Part shown: piece by piece, positions 1 to 10,081 of the stretch
Numbering within the stretch: the first letter of the stretch is position 1
Layout of the letters: each line of letters opens with the position of its first letter
DNA from: Smittium mucronatum
Lineage: Eukaryota; Kickxellomycota; Harpellomycetes; Harpellales; Legeriomycetaceae
Direction: 5' to 3'
Length of the DNA: 13,315 bases
Assembly (NCBI GenBank): GCA_001953115.1
Contig: LSSL01004356.1
Location: 1 to 13,315, forward strand
The notes under the pieces: model-generated
What the model saw: the letters and a program-made list of their open reading frames with translations, nothing else
The model's database searches: none
Told to the model about the DNA's origin: nothing
Position numbers and translations under genes: made by a program

Positions 1-74
1 AACTTGCTAAAAAAATATTGAATTTCGATTTCAGAAAAGGGGTATCTGGAGGAAAAGTTCAGAAATACCAATAA
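1..74 (+). CDS. 3' end of an unidentified gene entering from the left
   Basis: The frame beginning at base 3 is open from the window edge to TAA at 72-74 and gives 23 residues ending in RKGVSGGKVQKYQ. The peptide is basic and glycine-containing, with no homopolymer bias. It sits in about 32% G+C, whereas the DNA after it drops to about 17% and below, so the composition break coincides with the stop. I do not recognise the protein, and 23 residues are too few to assign a family. If TAA were a sense codon here, the frame would run on to TGA at 135-137. A TTTCAG at 29-34 could be a splice acceptor, in which case the last exon would start at 35 in a different phase. The other two frames are also open for some distance (stops at 98-100 and 106-108), so the call rests on the composition break and the look of the peptide. 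Confidence 0.4.
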   Translation, partial: LAKKILNFDFRKGVSGGKVQKYQ

Positions 75-413
75 ATGTAAATTTTATGTTAAGTGTATAA
101 AATTTTAATATAAATCGACAAAATAAATTCGAATTGAATTTAAATAGAATTACATATATTGTTATTTTTATCTAATCAATATTTTTTATTTAAAATTTTT
201 AAAGTGTAAGGTTTTCATAAATAACAAACTACTTTTAAAAAATGGTTAAGAAAAAAAATTAATACATTATGATTTAATTTTTGGTATTATGAAATATTAT
301 ATTGTAAAAATTCAAGAAAATCGGTTTATCACATTTTTATTTTTAAAGAAATAAAATCAAAGATATTAAGTTTATATTTACATTATAAATAAAATTTATA
401 AAATTTATAGAAT

Positions 414-423
414 TAGAGCTCTA
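414..423. repeat. 10-bp perfect palindrome TAGAGCTCTA
   Basis: A perfect dyad with four G/C bases, including a SacI-type GAGCTC core, in DNA that is about 15% G+C. By rough arithmetic with these base frequencies, nearly one palindrome of this composition is expected by chance in the window. It is recorded as structure, not as a site of known function. Just upstream, a 9-bp unit AAAATTTAT is repeated twice head to tail at 391-408. Confidence 0.5.
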
Positions 424-584
424 GGTATATTTTTTTGACAATTTTTTTTCAACAATATAGAAGATTTAGCTATAGTAATTTAGATTCATAAAATGATTTG
501 TTGAAATATTTAGATATAAAAATAGTGTAAAATTCAGGAAAACGATCATTATTTTCGTGAATTTTTTATTCTTGGTTTTAATAC

Positions 585-688
585 AAATTTTATGGTTTTA
601 TTTGTTTTAGAGCAATATTTTAAATCGTTTTAAAATAAATTTTATGGTTCTATTTATTTTAGAACAATATTTTAAACTATTTTAAAAT
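585..688 (+). repeat. 52-bp imperfect tandem duplication
   Basis: Copy A is 585-636 and copy B is 637-688, directly abutting. The two align without gaps and differ at six positions (about 88% identity), and all six differences are transitions. Each copy starts AAATTTTATGGTT and contains a TTTTAGA-CAATATTTTAAA core. There is no open frame across it and no resemblance to a known element. The length and identity are too high for chance, so this is a real local duplication that has since diverged. Confidence 0.9.
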
Positions 689-802
689 TAAAAACACAAT
701 TTCTTTTCTTTTTTTTCATTCGTATTTTTTCTTTTTAATCATTAATTTAGAAATTCTTTATATAAATAAACTAGGGGTTTTTTTTATGAATTCTAACAAA
801 CA

Positions 803-830
803 TTTTTTTAGTTTTTTTTTAGTTTTTTTG
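803..830 (+). repeat. T-tract array with AG interruptions
   Basis: The pattern is T7 AG T9 AG T7 G. It resembles a degenerate 9-11 bp unit of T-run plus AG. It also imitates tandem splice acceptors, but no coding sequence follows. Slippage in a T-rich tract is the simplest explanation. Confidence 0.6.
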
Positions 831-1076
831 CTTTGAAATAACACAAAGATAATTTAATGCTTTTTTTTTGAAGTGGCTTAATGATTATTTGATATTTTTT
901 TTCAATATATATACTTCAGTTTTTATTTGTATCAAATTCTTTATTTTTTTAATTATTGTTAAAGTTAAAATTACATTAAAATAAAATTTCAAGAAAAAAT
1001 ATCAATTTTTTTATAAATACCGTTCAATGTTTATAAAAAAATTTGACAAAAGTAATGTGTTAATAAATAATAAGAA

Positions 1077-1102
1077 TTTGGCGGTATTTTTTACTTGCCA
1101 AA
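1077..1102. repeat. GC-bearing stem-loop
   Basis: Arm TTTGGC (1077-1082) pairs perfectly with GCCAAA (1097-1102). Inside it GTA (1084-1086) pairs with TAC (1092-1094), and G1083 can wobble-pair with T1095, leaving T1096 bulged. This makes about 10 pairs around a five-T loop. Allowing one bulged A (1103), the outer stem gains AA/TT. Five of the paired positions contain G or C, which is unusual in about 15% G+C DNA. No tRNA, snRNA or miRNA-length structure is recognisable around it. Confidence 0.55.
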
Positions 1103-2117
1103 ATTTTATCTCTAAAAAAAACTAAAATAATGTTATTAGATGGTTATACTCAGGGGAAAATAATTGATTTTTTGAGAATATATATATTTGCTTTAAAAAA
1201 ATGTTTGGTTTTCTTTCTTAGTTTTTAAATGCATTAATGTATACTTTAATCATAAAATAAACGTTGTTTTTTTTTATGCATAATAACTTTTAACTCGAAA
1301 AAAATTATAAAACTGACTTCTAAACTATAAAATATTTTTTATATTAGCCATAAATTAAAAAAAGGTGTAATTTATGTAAAAAATCAAGGACATTATACAC
1401 AATTTTTTTTAATTTGAAAAATTCTCGAATAACTTATGTGTATTAACTGACGTATTTTTATCTATATAACCAGAATATGGGTCATTATTTAGTAAACGGA
1501 CGTTTTGCTTGTAAATTTTTCTTATTTCATTTTAAAAAAAATCTATATTTGTGATAAATCTTTTTTTATTCGTTAAAATATTTTAATTGGAGAATAACAA
1601 TTGTTATAAATTCAAATTAGGGAATTTTATCACAGTTTGAGACTATAAATAATCATTAAGCAATATTAAACTATATGACTTTGTGGAAAAAAGTGTCTTG
1701 TATACATAATATTAGCTCATATATGAAGCCTCCTTATAGTGATTAAATTTTTAGGAAAATATTCTTTTTTCATATCATTTAAATGATTAATTTCAAATAA
1801 TACCTCAAATTTTTATAATTATTTTTAACTCTTTTTAACAATTTAGTAATCAAAAACATGTTTAAATTATTATAGAAAAATTAAAAAATTGATTTATGGG
1901 ATTTTGACTCATTTTTTTTACTCGAAAACAATAAATAAGAAAATTATATACAGATCTATATCCAAAATTTAAATCTTAATTTCAAATTTTTTTTAATGAA
2001 TTTAATTAAGCTTTAAAAAATTTTATACAAGGAAACATATATAAGATAAAGCGAAGAAAGTTATTCTAAAAAATTTTAATAAAAAATATCACAGTATCTA
2101 AGGTGAAAAATTCAGAT

Positions 2118-2131
2118 CCCTCCCCCTACCC
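2118..2131 (+). other. Isolated C-rich patch (C3-T-C5-TA-C3)
   Basis: Fourteen bases with eleven C in a very AT-rich setting, the densest G/C patch in the left 10 kb. On the minus strand it gives three G tracts (3, 5, 3), one tract short of a standard quadruplex motif. Function unknown. Confidence 0.5.
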
Positions 2132-2540
2132 AGTTTTATATATAAAAAAATTATAAAAGTGTCGCACTTTTTTTGCTAAGAATAGATATCAGGTAATAAT
2201 TAAATTAAAATTTTATCAGAAAATAGTTTATTTCAGTTTTAAATATTTTTTTATTTTTTTGAAATTATCAAATAAAACCTTGAATTTTTTTTTTATATCT
2301 AAAATTAAAATCAACCCCTTTTTGAAGATTTAATTTTAAGAAATTTTTTGCAATTTATTCTTTAAAATAATAGAACCCTTTTTTTTTATTTTAAATTATT
2401 GTATTTTTTTTATTTTCAATTAATTGATTTTTTTAGGATTGATTTTAGACTTATTTGTGATCTAAATTGCGTTATTAACAGTTATATGACCTTTTTTGAA
2501 ATAAATTTGTCAGCTGATTAAAATAAATATAAATTTTAGA

Positions 2541-2551
2541 CCCTTTAAGGG
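2541..2551. repeat. Odd palindrome CCCTTTAAGGG
   Basis: Five-base arms CCCTT and AAGGG around a central T. The three terminal C:G pairs make it stand out from the surrounding AT dyads. There is no further flanking symmetry and no known site. Confidence 0.5.
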
Positions 2552-3248
2552 AATTTTTCTTATCTAATATGATATCTAGTCATTTTTAAAGGTTTGATAA
2601 TAACTGAAAGTATTACACAAGTTTTTTTACTAAGTATAACTCTTTTTAGTCTTTTTTCAAAAAAAAATTTGAAAGTGCTGATATTTTCATGTCCAATTTT
2701 TATCATGTATATAAATATCCAATTATATTATAAAATAATATATTAAAACCGAATCTAAGAGTTTTTATTTTTATTTTTTCATAATTAAGTAGGAATAAAT
2801 GAAGTTTTATAAGTATTATTACATAATAAAACAATTTATTATATCACATTAACATTATAGATAATTACTAGTCCCATTGAAATTTATTTAGAGAAAAAAA
2901 ATCTATCAAAAAGCTTTTTTTAATTTAGCTATTCAATAAATATTGCTAAAAATACTCCTTTCTTTGTTAAATTGGAATTTTATTATTTAGCATAAAAAAA
3001 TAAATTTATTGGTTTTTTAAAGTAAAAATATTTGATTCAATTTATCTGAACTCACTGAATTTTATTTTTTTATTTTTACTAAACGATATCCTTCGATTTT
3101 ATATCTTTTAATGTATATTTTCTTAAAAAAAGTTTTTTTTTTTTGATAACCTACAAATGTGGTAAAAGTTCTTTATTTAGATTGTTTTAAAAACTTGGAG
3201 TCCTAAATAAAAATATTTTAGTAAATTTTATAAAAAATACCAGCAAAA

Positions 3249-3260
3249 TTAACTAGTTAA
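3249..3260. repeat. 12-bp palindrome TTAACTAGTTAA
   Basis: A perfect dyad with a SpeI-type ACTAGT core. It is mostly A/T, and palindromes of this length are expected several times in the window at this composition, so it is noted only for completeness. Confidence 0.5.
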
Positions 3261-3555
3261 ATACTTTATTTTTATTCATTTTTTCTTATATACTATATTT
3301 ATTTAATTTTTCCAAAATCCAATTTGAATTTTTTTTTTTAGTTTTTCCAGAATATTTACACCTGTTTTTTTAAAAAAAGAATATAAAATAATTTAAATGG
3401 AGAAAATTACTGTTATTAAGCGTTATTTGTAAAAAAAAAATCTTTAATAATATTTTCTGAAATCCATTATACGTAAATTATTATGCATTTTTTTTAAAAT
3501 TACTGAAAAAATTATATTGAAATCTTTATCCCCTCTATTTTTAAGAATTTTATTT

Positions 3556-3573
3556 TTATTATTATTATTATTA
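3556..3573 (+). repeat. (TTA)6 microsatellite
   Basis: Six uninterrupted TTA units in non-coding DNA. The same length and motif recurs at 10064-10081. Confidence 0.85.
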
Positions 3574-3682
3574 ATGAATATTTTATTCTTTCTAAATTAT
3601 CTTCTGGGAGCTTCAGGATAAAAAAAAACACTTTAATCTAAACATTGTGCTTTGATTAAGAAAAAAAAAATATTACTCGATC

Positions 3683-3736
3683 TTATCAAAGAAAACCTCT
3701 CAAAATATTCTAGATATTTTTTTCAAGTTTTGATAA
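3683..3736. repeat. Nested (concentric) inverted repeat
   Basis: Outer arms TTATCAAA (3683-3690) and TTTGATAA (3729-3736) are perfect complements. Between them lies a second dyad, AAAATA-T-TCTAGA-TATTTT (3702-3720), perfect apart from one unpaired T. The centres of the two dyads lie within about two bases of each other. Each part alone is likely by chance in this composition; the shared centre is what makes it worth noting. Confidence 0.45.
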
Positions 3737-3830
3737 AGCTTTCAATTTTTTAAAAAGATCGAAACTGATATTTTAAATAAATTATATCAATACAGTCCCC
3801 TTTTATTTTTATAGAATTTTTCAGAAAAAT

Positions 3831-3848
3831 GTTATTGTTATTGTTATT
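3831..3848 (+). repeat. (GTTATT)3 microsatellite
   Basis: Three perfect hexamer units, followed by a T run. Non-coding. Confidence 0.8.
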
Positions 3849-5246
3849 TTTATTAATGTATTAAAACTTTGTCATGCTACTTTTTTATTATTACTTTCCT
3901 TTATTTTTATCCAGAAAAATAGAAAAGTTAAACATGATCATATTTTAAGAAATAAGGCTTCATGATCTTTAAAATTATGGTTTCTTTTTATTAAAATGTA
4001 ATATTATAATGATATTTTTCAAGACTTGATTAAATCTAACAGTAAAATTAGATAATATTTTCAAATCATTATTTTTTTGGATTTAATTAATCTATATTTA
4101 TCATTTGAATATGAAAATTGGTATAATTAATTAATAAAATTCATTAAATTAAAAATAAATGAAAAAAATTAATTAATTAATATTTATTGATATCATATAT
4201 ATTAAAGAATAGCTTTCCCCAAGAATCTTTCTTTGAATATTTTTTATATAATTTAAAACCCCATTTTACAATATCATGAATTTTTTATACTCGGATCAAT
4301 ATTGGCTGTATGAATCCTAATATTTGTGAAAATCATTTTGATAGCTATATAAGGAATATTTGAATAATATTTGATTGTCTATGGATTGATTAAAGCTAGG
4401 TATTAATGTTTACTTGTAAAAAAAAAATTCAGTTAAAAAATACTAGTGAGAATTATTTAACTAAATGTTTAGAAATTTGATGAATTTATTGAATTTAAAT
4501 GACTAAATCAGCCAAAAATGAATTTAAATATTTTATAATTGATTTATTCCTAAAAAAAAAAAAATTAACAATTTATTAACAAAAAAAATTGGATTTCTAA
4601 ATAATAAATTATTAGCTCATTTTAAAAGAATGGGTAATTAATTTTCAAAAATTTATTATTTATTTTCCTAATTCCATAATATATGTGTTGTAAGTGAATT
4701 GATATTTAAATGGATGTAAAATTAATTGGTTGTAAAATATATATTTATTGGATAAAATTATAATTTTTGAATTTTCGACAAATAAAAAATTGCCTTTCAT
4801 TTAAGAAAAATTCAAGAAAAACAGCAACATTTTTTTGATAAAATTTGAATTTGACTTCAATAAAATTTTAAGTATTGGATTATTTTAAAATTTAAATCCT
4901 TGTAAGTTTTTTTTGGGTGAATAGAATGATAAATTATAATATAAATCATGTAGTTTTGATTCCAATTAACCATCAATGTGGTAGAATATAATAAAAATAA
5001 TTCGTGAAAAATTTTGTTTAATACCGAATAAAAATATAATTATTAAACAGCAATCTGTTATAAGATAAGATATTCAATTTCTAACCACTAATTATATTCA
5101 ATAGTAAGAAAACGGTTAGCTGTTGGTAGATATTAAAAAAATAATTATTAAAGCTCAATAATTAAACGAATAATATACTTTAATAATCTAAGTGCTTAAA
5201 AAGACAAAAAATAATATTTTTTACATAATTAAAATAATAAATATCG

Positions 5247-5334
5247 TTTTATTGGATATTAATACCCTAAAGTGTATTATCGGATAATATAAAACCTCTA
5301 TTCGATATTAAACTTCTACTTTTATCCAATAAAA
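5247..5334. repeat. 12-bp perfect inverted repeat with 64-base spacer
   Basis: Arms at 5247-5258 and 5323-5334, each carrying GG/CC. One more outer pair (C5245/G5336) matches after a mismatch. The spacer itself holds two smaller hairpins, so the whole could fold as a branched structure. Rough arithmetic gives about half such a pair expected by chance within 100 bases at this composition, so this is suggestive only. Confidence 0.45.
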
Positions 5335-5358
5335 TGGTCCAAAATATTGTATCATGAT

Positions 5359-5419
5359 CACGTAGAAAACGTATCCACAAAAAAAAAATCACATACACGT
5401 AGATATCATAATCACGTAC
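5359..5419 (+). promoter_or_regulatory. Cluster of three CACGTA motifs
   Basis: CACGTA occurs at 5359-5364, 5396-5401 and 5413-5418, with an extra ACGTA at 5369-5373. The first and third sit in a longer direct repeat, ATCATGATCACGTA (5351-5364) and ATCATAATCACGTA (5405-5418), with 13 of 14 bases identical. CACGTA is close to the CACGTG core bound by bHLH and bZIP factors in eukaryotes; binding is inference. Three copies of a half-G/C hexamer in 60 bases are unexpected at about 15% G+C. No gene is visible beside it. Confidence 0.3.
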
Positions 5420-5952
5420 TTCATATATATGTATATTGGCTTATAATTTTAAACAATTTAACTCTTCAAAACTTATAAAAATTTGATTTTAAAAGAAAAA
5501 AGTCTTAGAATAATTATACAACTTTTAAAAAAGTTTTATAATAAAAAATCACTAGAAAGAATAATTTCTGAAACTAATTAATAACATAGTTGACTTTTCT
5601 TATATATGAATATATTAAAATTTGACATTAATAATAGCAAAGTAGCTTCTTTGTAATAAATTCAGACAATAATATGAAATTATTGGACCTTTATTTTAAA
5701 AAAAACTTTTAAATATTATAAATTCGCTTTAATTTTATTATAAAATAATGCTTAGAACTTTTATACTTTTGAAATATTTAAATTGTATGAAAAGAAGAAA
5801 TTCTATTTTTTTAAGATTGGGGTAAAATAAACGATAAATTCAAATTGAAAAAACATCGATTCCTACATTCATTATTTATAGATATCTCTGGCTAAATACC
5901 ATGATTACTCTGACAAACTTTTTATTAAAATGTAAATATAGTAGTGCTTATG

Positions 5953-5972
5953 AAAGTTTTATATAAAACTTT
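5953..5972. repeat. 20-bp perfect palindrome
   Basis: Ten of ten base pairs match around the centre 5962/5963 (left half AAAGTTTTAT). If ATG at 5950-5952 is looped out, CTT (5947-5949) also pairs with AAG (5973-5975), extending the stem to 13 pairs. About one perfect 20-bp palindrome is expected by chance in 13 kb at this composition, so its length alone is not proof of function. Confidence 0.6.
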
Positions 5973-8900
5973 AAGTGTAGAAAATATAGTTTTTTTTATA
6001 TAGTCACAGTAAAAAATAAATTTACATTAAAAATATGCATCTTCTTTATCAGTTATTACTTTTGTTATTAAATTTTGCATTGATATATAGCCTTTTAATT
6101 TCAATAACACATTTAAGCACTCTAATAGATATAATCACTAATAATTAATATCTTTTATAATTAATTTTTAAATTTTCAGCTCAAAAAATATTCACTGGAT
6201 TTATTTTTAATACTTTAATGGTTTAAAAATATTTTTTACTCTCTAAGTTAAACTAATATATCTATAACTGGAAAAAAATTCACAGATAATAACTCTTCAT
6301 TTTAGTATAGATAATAAGTTGGTCTGAATTACTTGTGAGTATTGATTGATAATATTGATATATCTCCGTAAAAAGAGTAAAGATGAAAGTATTAAGTTTA
6401 TTTTTTACAAGATTTTTATTGCAAGGATTAATTATTTAGACAATACTGATGATTTTTTTTTTTTTTATCAAACCCTTTTAATGGTTTATTAAGATGTTTT
6501 TTAAGAAAAATAAGATGTGAAATCGTAAATATGAAATTTTTCGGATTAATTTTTTTTACCCATATCTAAATTTAACAGTTCGTAATACTTAAAAAAGACC
6601 TAATTTGACTTTATTATTTTTTAAGTACATTTTTTTAAAAAAAGTAAGGTATAATCCATATTTGCGAATTTTCACTATTATACTTTATAAACAGTTGATT
6701 TTATAGGTGATGATTTAATAAAAGTGTTTTTTTAAGCCCTTTATTTTTTTAATCTAATAAGCTTCTGGTTTTCATATTAATAATACTCAAATATTTTTTG
6801 ACATTTACATTATTTGAAATTTTTTAAAAGACTTATTTTACTTATTACAAAAGAAATATTTAAATAGAAATTTGATGTTTTAAACTAATAAACTTCGTAA
6901 ATGATTTTTTAATAGGAACGATATTCACAAAAAAAAATTCAGATATGAAAAAATTAACTTGAGTGAAATTAAATAAAAAAAATATGGTTTATGATTAATA
7001 AATAATAGATTCAATTAATAAATTGTACTATTTAATAACAAGAATCATTAAAATAAATAGAGATACAAGGTATATTTTTATCTATAAACCCAAGTTTTTT
7101 TTAGTTTTAAATTAATTAAAATTTTAAAAATGAGATAATAGATTTTTTTTTCATGAAATCATCCCCAAAATTTGAAATATTTTTAATTTAATACTAAAGA
7201 TAGAATTGTGAATCTTTAATAACTTATACATCGAAATAGATGAAAATTATCACTCGATTATTTAATTGATCAAATTTTAACTCCCAATATTAAAGTTAAA
7301 ATAATATTGTTTGGAATAATAACACGTATTTAAAAATGATTTTATTAACTTTAAATGAAGTTTAAATTATAATTTTAGTTTTATTTTCTGCTGAATTCTA
7401 AAATTAACTGATTGATAATTTTATATTGCTTTAATAATTACAAGAGACACTTTTTTTAAATGATATTTTAATTTGAAGTTGATATTTTATAATTATTTTT
7501 TTACAAAATAATCACTGTAATAAAGTTATCTGTTCATGAATACTCACGAATATTAATATTTTTTTATGGGATACAAGAAAAAAGCACAAAAGGCTAATTG
7601 TTAAAAAAAATTTGGTGCTCCTTATATTTAAAATTACACTTGACTATGTTCTTAATTGTAAATAAATTAACAAAAAAATACCAGCATAGTCTAATAATTG
7701 TCTATCGTTTTTTATAATCAGGAAAATTCTTAAATTGAGACTATCCAAAAATTATCTTACACAATATTTATATATAAGGTACAAATAATTTATTTTTAAA
7801 AAAGCAAGGAACCATTTTAAATCTTAACATCAAACGGAATATGAATCATTTGGATCTATTATCTAAAAATTCTATATAAATCGAATAAAAGAATACAAAT
7901 TCAGGTAATACATATTTATATTTATATTTAAATTACCACTTCATCTATAGTTTTAAAGTTAAAAATCTAAGATCTTCTATAATCCACGTTATTTCATTTT
8001 TTTTTATTGCCCAAAAAGTAAATTTGAGACAAAAATTCATATCATATAAAATCTTTGGACTATAATAGTATTTATGGAATAAATAAAAAGATATTAAAGT
8101 TTTTTTTATTTTAATCAAAGAATCTTTGCATATTTTTTACCTAAAGAATTTAATCTGCACATTCTTAAGAAATTGAATTAAAAAACTCTGATATCATTAG
8201 ATTTTTAACTGTAATTCTTATCCCTTCTATATTTCATCTCTTTTTTTTATTAAAAATTCCCAGTATATTTTTTCAATTAAATTTAAAGATTTGAAAGACC
8301 ATGCCTTAAATTTTACTTCAAACTATTTAGTTTTAAAGAGAGAAACGTATGTTAATGGTTATTTATGTATTTTCAATATTCTATTATATTCATTTATAAA
8401 TATATTAAACATCTCCATAATATGACAGAAAAAATTCAATATTATTTTTTTCTTTCACAATAAACTGAATAATTTGATTCATGAATGCCATTTTTATTTT
8501 TTTTAGAATTATATTCATGATTTGGTATTCCCATGGGTGATTTTTAAATTCCTCAAAGAACTAATATTTTTTCTTCTTTTAATAAACAATAAAAAATCCC
8601 AAAAAAAGCCTCCATGAAACTCTAACTTTCAATAATAGTTAATACAGTATGTTATCCTAATTTATTGATTATGTGGTAACTAAATTTCTTTTTTATAAAA
8701 CCATGACTTATATTTAATATGAAAAAATAGTGTCACAATCTTAAAATTTAATTTTGGTGATAAAAATTTGGTATAAAATCAAAATTACCCCTATTTATAT
8801 ATTAGCTATTTAAATAAAAAATAATCGAGAAAAAATCAGAATTTTTGTAATTTAAAAACTGTAAAATATAATAATATTAGTGCATCGATTTTTTCTCACA

Positions 8901-9341
8901 AGAATATTGCTTTTGAATTCATTTTGTTTTTTTCATATTTATTAAATATTTTCTACTGATTTTCCGTAATAATGCACTCTAATAATCTAATCCTTGTTTA
9001 TATAAACTGGATGTATGTTTCTTTATCTATAAAAGTTTTAAAAAAGCTTGAACTAGTGTCTTAAAAAAGTTTTAAATATAAAAAATTTATACTTAAGGTA
9101 AATTTTCAACATCTTATATTTTCATCCCTTATGACTCATCAGATCAGTTGCGATGATAAAACTTTTTTTTTTTTTTTGAATTCATCCAAGCTAAGATTGA
9201 TCATAAAATTTAAAAAATTCAGGGATTTCTACAAATAAATTGAAAATAACTTTGATGTATTTATAAAAATAGAAGAATTAGCTTTCTTTAGATACATTTT
9301 TCTGAAAATTATGGTTTCAATTACACCAATGATCTTCTGGG

Positions 9342-9358
9342 TATATATATATATATAT
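9342..9358. repeat. (TA)n microsatellite
   Basis: Seventeen bases of uninterrupted TA alternation, preceded by CTGGG and followed by GA. Confidence 0.85.
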
Positions 9359-9476
9359 GAATAAAAAAATACCTTTCTATAATAAGGGTTAAATTATTTT
9401 TTCGTGATAAACTAAATTAAAATAAAATTTACAGTATAATTTTAAAAAAAAATGTATCAAGTTTATATATTTTTCA

Positions 9477-9496
9477 TTTTTAAAGCGCTTTTAAAA
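9477..9496. repeat. Imperfect 20-bp palindrome with AAAGCGCTTT core
   Basis: Nine of ten pairs match around the centre 9486/9487; the only mismatch is T9481 against T9492. The GCGC core is striking here because CpG-containing strings are rare in the tract. It lies 17 bases before a second, G/C-rich palindrome. Confidence 0.55.
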
Positions 9497-9513
9497 GAAA
9501 CAGTATTTCTCAA

Positions 9514-9525
9514 ACTCGTACGAGT
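9514..9525. repeat. 12-bp perfect palindrome ACTCGTACGAGT
   Basis: A perfect dyad with six G/C bases and two CpGs, in DNA of about 15% G+C. Rough arithmetic puts the expected number of such palindromes in the window at around 0.02, so it is one of the least chance-like short signals here. It could be a dimeric protein-binding site; no family is identified. Confidence 0.55.
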
Positions 9526-10063
9526 GAACTAATAATTTTCCTTATCATTATTATTTTTATATAGTTATATAAAAGAAAATTAGATGAAACGTTCATTATT
9601 AAATAAAGCACATTTTTTAGTTTTCGAATTTTCTTGGAATATTTTATGTTTCAAATGTCAGTAAAAAAAAGTACAAAAATTTATCCGTACTAAATTTGCT
9701 ATTTTATAATCACAAATAAAAACAAGAGGAAAAAAAAAGCAATATTTCTAATATTTAATGCCATAAATTCACTATGTGGAAAATTTACTGACATATTTGG
9801 CTTTTTTTTAAAGAAATACTAGTAATTACATGCTTAAAAAATTAGAAATTCACGGTGGAAAAATTAGATATAATGACGGAAATAAATTGAAAATACTTTT
9901 AGCTGTATTTTTTTTTTTTTTCTTTGGAATACCGCATATTTTTTATTTGAGTCGTGCTAATAATTGGTTTATTAGTTTTTTAAAAAAAACTAATATAATC
10001 AAAATAAAATTTAAAAATAATATGAACGAGTATATAAAAAAATTTCTCATACTTTTAAGCAAT

Positions 10064-10081
10064 TTATTATTATTATTATTA
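10064..10081 (+). repeat. (TTA)6 microsatellite
   Basis: Six TTA units directly before TGA. They produce a run of leucines at the end of a spurious open frame, and the same motif and length occur at 3556-3573. Confidence 0.85.

Larger units (their letters stand above)
75..5040. other. AT-rich non-coding tract, left part
   Basis: About 5 kb at roughly 12-17% G+C in the lines counted. Stops in all six frames are so dense that no standard-code gene of useful length fits. It contains many T and A runs of 7-13 (for example A13 at 4552-4564), an AATT-type run at 4167-4181, and the small repeats and dyads listed separately. TATA-like and AATAAA-like strings occur everywhere by composition and carry no information. 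I see no RNA gene or mobile element in it. Confidence 0.7.
5041..5440. other. Dyad-dense non-coding stretch
   Basis: About 400 bases with few long T runs compared with both sides and a cluster of inverted repeats that include G/C pairs. AACAG/CTGTT flank a CAAT loop (5046-5059). CTAACC (5081-5086) faces GGTTAG (5114-5119), with a further ACTA/TAGT inside. A 12-bp perfect pair TTTTATTGGATA / TATCCAATAAAA lies at 5247-5258 and 5323-5334. Small hairpins TAATAC/GTATTA (5260-5279) and TAATAT/ATATTA (5285-5310) lie between those arms. ATTGGATATTAA (5251-5262) recurs as ATTCGATATTAA (5299-5310) with one change. No terminal inverted repeats with target duplication could be found, so it is not called a MITE. 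It could be an unannotated structured RNA, a regulatory element or an old foldback insertion. Confidence 0.4.

Noticed and set aside
5014..5456. TTGTTTAA / TTAAACAA as terminal inverted repeats of a MITE around the dyad-dense island
   Set aside because: Only 8 bases match, the match does not extend, and no target-site duplication flanks it. Such pairs are expected by chance in DNA this AT-rich.
6586..6627. 11-bp perfect inverted repeat with a 20-base loop
   Set aside because: Rough arithmetic predicts several such A/T-only pairs per window, so it is not evidence of function.
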